From: Verrucomicrobiaceae bacterium
GTDB lineage: Bacteria > Verrucomicrobiota > Verrucomicrobiia > Verrucomicrobiales > Verrucomicrobiaceae
Direction of reading: 5' to 3'
Assembly (NCBI GenBank): GCA_016713035.1
Contig: JADJPW010000002.1
Location: 186,001 to 250,000, forward strand
DNA length: 64,000 bases
A program made the position numbers and the translations under genes. Positions 62,901-64,000 of the stretch are shown one piece after another. Position 1 is the first letter of the stretch, and each line of letters begins with the position of its first letter. The notes below the pieces were generated by a model. That model ran no database searches. It was not told the origin of the DNA and saw only the letters and a program-made list of their open reading frames with translations.

Positions 62901-63722
62901 ATGAAACTATCCCTGATCCTTTGCTCAGTCTGCTCGGTTGGTGCGGTGCTTGTCGTATTGTCCTCCTGCACAGCTCCGTCTGCTGGTGGCAGCGGTAACA
63001 AAGCCCCTCTCGCCGCCGTTACGAAAGAACAGCCGTTTGTGAACTCGCTTGGCATGAAGTTTGTTCCGGTGCCTGGAACGAACATCTTGATGTGTACCAC
63101 CGAGACGACGGTGGCTCAGTATCAGGGGGCAGGACTGGGCTATCAGGCACAGACGTTCATTCAAGGCAGCAACCATCCGGCGGTTGGGATGAACTGGTAT
63201 GACGCAAAAGCCTGGTGTGCTTGGGTAAGCAAGAAAGAGGGGAGGAAGTACCGCCTGCCGACGGATGCAGAGTGGAGTGCGGCGGTTGGGAGCGGGACTT
63301 ATCCGTGGGGCAATCAGTGGCCGCCGCCCAACAACTGTGGGAACCTCGCTGGGCAGGAAATGCGAGGCCATACGCCTGCGGAGCGATCTCAGATTAACAA
63401 CGGGCTACTTGACCCCCTTGGTATTAAGTACCCCGGTGGAGCAAGTGCATTGCTCATCGGTGGGTTCATTGACCGGCACAAGTTCACTTCGCCCGTGGGC
63501 AGTTACCCAGCGAACCAACTGGGGCTCCATGATCTTACTGGGAATGTGCGCGAGTGGTGTGAGGATAAGCTACCATCCGTTTTGTCTTGGGACGCTCGGG
63601 GTGTGTCGCGGTGGCTCTTGTACTCGTCTATTCGCCACACACTCTTAACTTCCTACGGCTTAGGACCTGGGACTCGATATGGTGCCCGAGACTCCGGCTT
63701 TCGTTGTGTAGTCATGAAGTGA
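62901..63722 (+). CDS. SUMF1/FGE-domain lipoprotein, copy 2, with a local frameshift pair
   Basis: 273 aa, closely similar to copy 1. Signal LCSVCSVGAVLVVLSSC with lipobox L-S-S-C; SUMF1 body FVNSLGMKFVPVPGTNILMC, HPAVGMNWYDAKAWCAWVSK, YRLPTDAEWSAAVGSG, GLHDLTGNVREWCED. Then the frame reads DARGVSRWLLYSS, where copy 1 has RVMRGGSWYSV. One extra G in the G4 run at 63598-63601 and one G missing at about 63620 (TTGTAC for TTGGTAC) would restore DARVCRGGSWYSS. Outside this 20-bp window the frame is correct to the end (GFRCVVMK). The two indels compensate, so the annotation is full length but lacks the core motif. Confidence 0.8.
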   Translation: MKLSLILCSVCSVGAVLVVLSSCTAPSAGGSGNKAPLAAVTKEQPFVNSLGMKFVPVPGTNILMCTTETTVAQYQGAGLGYQAQTFIQGSNHPAVGMNWYDAKAWCAWVSKKEGRKYRLPTDAEWSAAVGSGTYPWGNQWPPPNNCGNLAGQEMRGHTPAERSQINNGLLDPLGIKYPGGASALLIGGFIDRHKFTSPVGSYPANQLGLHDLTGNVREWCEDKLPSVLSWDARGVSRWLLYSSIRHTLLTSYGLGPGTRYGARDSGFRCVVMK

Positions 63723-63743
63723 AAGTCAATTCCATTTCCGATC

Positions 63744-64000
63744 ATGAAATCACCCCTGATCATTTGCTCAGCCTGCTCTATTGGTACGTTGTTTGTGCTA
63801 TTTTCCTCCTGCGCTGCTCCGTCTGGTGGTGGCAATGGCAATAAAACCAATCTCTCCTCAGTCACCAAGGACGCGCCCTTCGTGAACTCGTTGGGCATGA
63901 AGTTCGTTCCTGTCCCCGGCACTAATATCTTGATGTATACCACTGAGACGACCGTGGCGCAGTGCCGGGCAGCAGGCCTCGGAAACCCTGCTCCTCAGTT
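63744..64000 (+). CDS. SUMF1/FGE-domain lipoprotein, copy 3 (cut by window end)
   Basis: The frame opens at ATG 63744 and runs off the right edge. It repeats the pattern of copies 1 and 2: signal IICSACSIGTLFVLFSSC, a Ser/Gly linker (AAPSGGGNGNKTN), then TKDAPFVNSLGMKFVPVPGT and NILMYTTETTVAQCRAAGLG. Only the first about 85 residues are visible. Whether the RGGSW motif and lipobox function are retained needs the next window. Confidence 0.85.
   Translation, partial: MKSPLIICSACSIGTLFVLFSSCAAPSGGGNGNKTNLSSVTKDAPFVNSLGMKFVPVPGTNILMYTTETTVAQCRAAGLGNPAPQ

Overview
The window reads as chromosomal DNA from a Verrucomicrobiota bacterium, most likely Verrucomicrobiaceae (Prosthecobacter/Verrucomicrobium-like). 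This rests on family content: two PEP-CTERM proteins with the short PEPSR...RRRR tail, a giant autotransporter-type beta-strand-repeat protein, a TIGR02597-type protein, a large PVC-type membrane-bound dehydrogenase with HEAT repeats and a CxxCH motif, a DUF1080 protein, two BlaI/M56 pairs and several dispersed palindromic repeat families. The DNA is GC-rich and gene-dense on both strands.

Layout. 1-1.5 kb: a small membrane protein and a Tat-exported metallophosphoesterase. 1.7-12.7 kb: three consecutive giant secreted, C-terminally anchored paralogues (1108, about 1264 and 1305 aa) in one tight operon, followed at 12.8-15.0 kb by two PilT-type ATPases. 15.0-18.4 kb: tRNA-Thr(UGU), a Tat-exported Gfo/Idh/MocA oxidoreductase and a GDYXXLXY/DUF2157 membrane pair. 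18.4-26.1 kb: the PVC dehydrogenase/cytochrome protein, a LysR regulator, a split degenerate HtrA-like protein, DUF1080 and an unknown secreted protein. 26.4-30.6 kb: an Uup-like ABC-F ATPase, then accB-accC. 30.6-34.3 kb: an autoregulated BlaI/M56 operon whose M56 protein carries secretin-like repeats, and an orphan lsrF-like aldolase/thiolase with a clear terminator. 34.4-45.4 kb: the giant beta-strand-repeat/PEP-CTERM gene, cut by one in-frame TGA. 45.5-53.5 kb: a membrane protein, a divergent subtilase, an Fe-ADH, a second M56/BlaI pair facing a lipoprotein, and a dynamin-like GTPase. 54-60.2 kb: TIGR02597 and PEP-CTERM proteins, a ComEA-like HhH protein, and an intact HtrA protease next to a catalytically dead paralogue. 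60.3-62.1 kb: a nonsense-mutated REP-associated transposase (RAYT) beside palindromes, a frameshifted DUF4384-like lipoprotein and a palindromic repeat cluster. 62.1-64 kb: three tandem SUMF1-domain lipoproteins, the last cut by the window end.

Two themes stand out. First, palindromic repeats of several families are scattered through the window, and four copies lie inside open reading frames and are read through in frame: two in the N-terminal/signal-peptide region of neighbouring giant genes, one in the middle of a giant gene and one in the PVC dehydrogenase. Together with the RAYT remnant this looks like a Verrucomicrobial counterpart of protein-invading palindromic elements. Second, several genes are broken by a single base (TGA, TAG or +/-1 indels), some at homopolymers and some with a compensating partner. 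Part of this may be sequencing or assembly error and should be settled before calling pseudogenes. The best candidate for an undescribed system is the giant-paralogue operon plus the two PilT-like motors.
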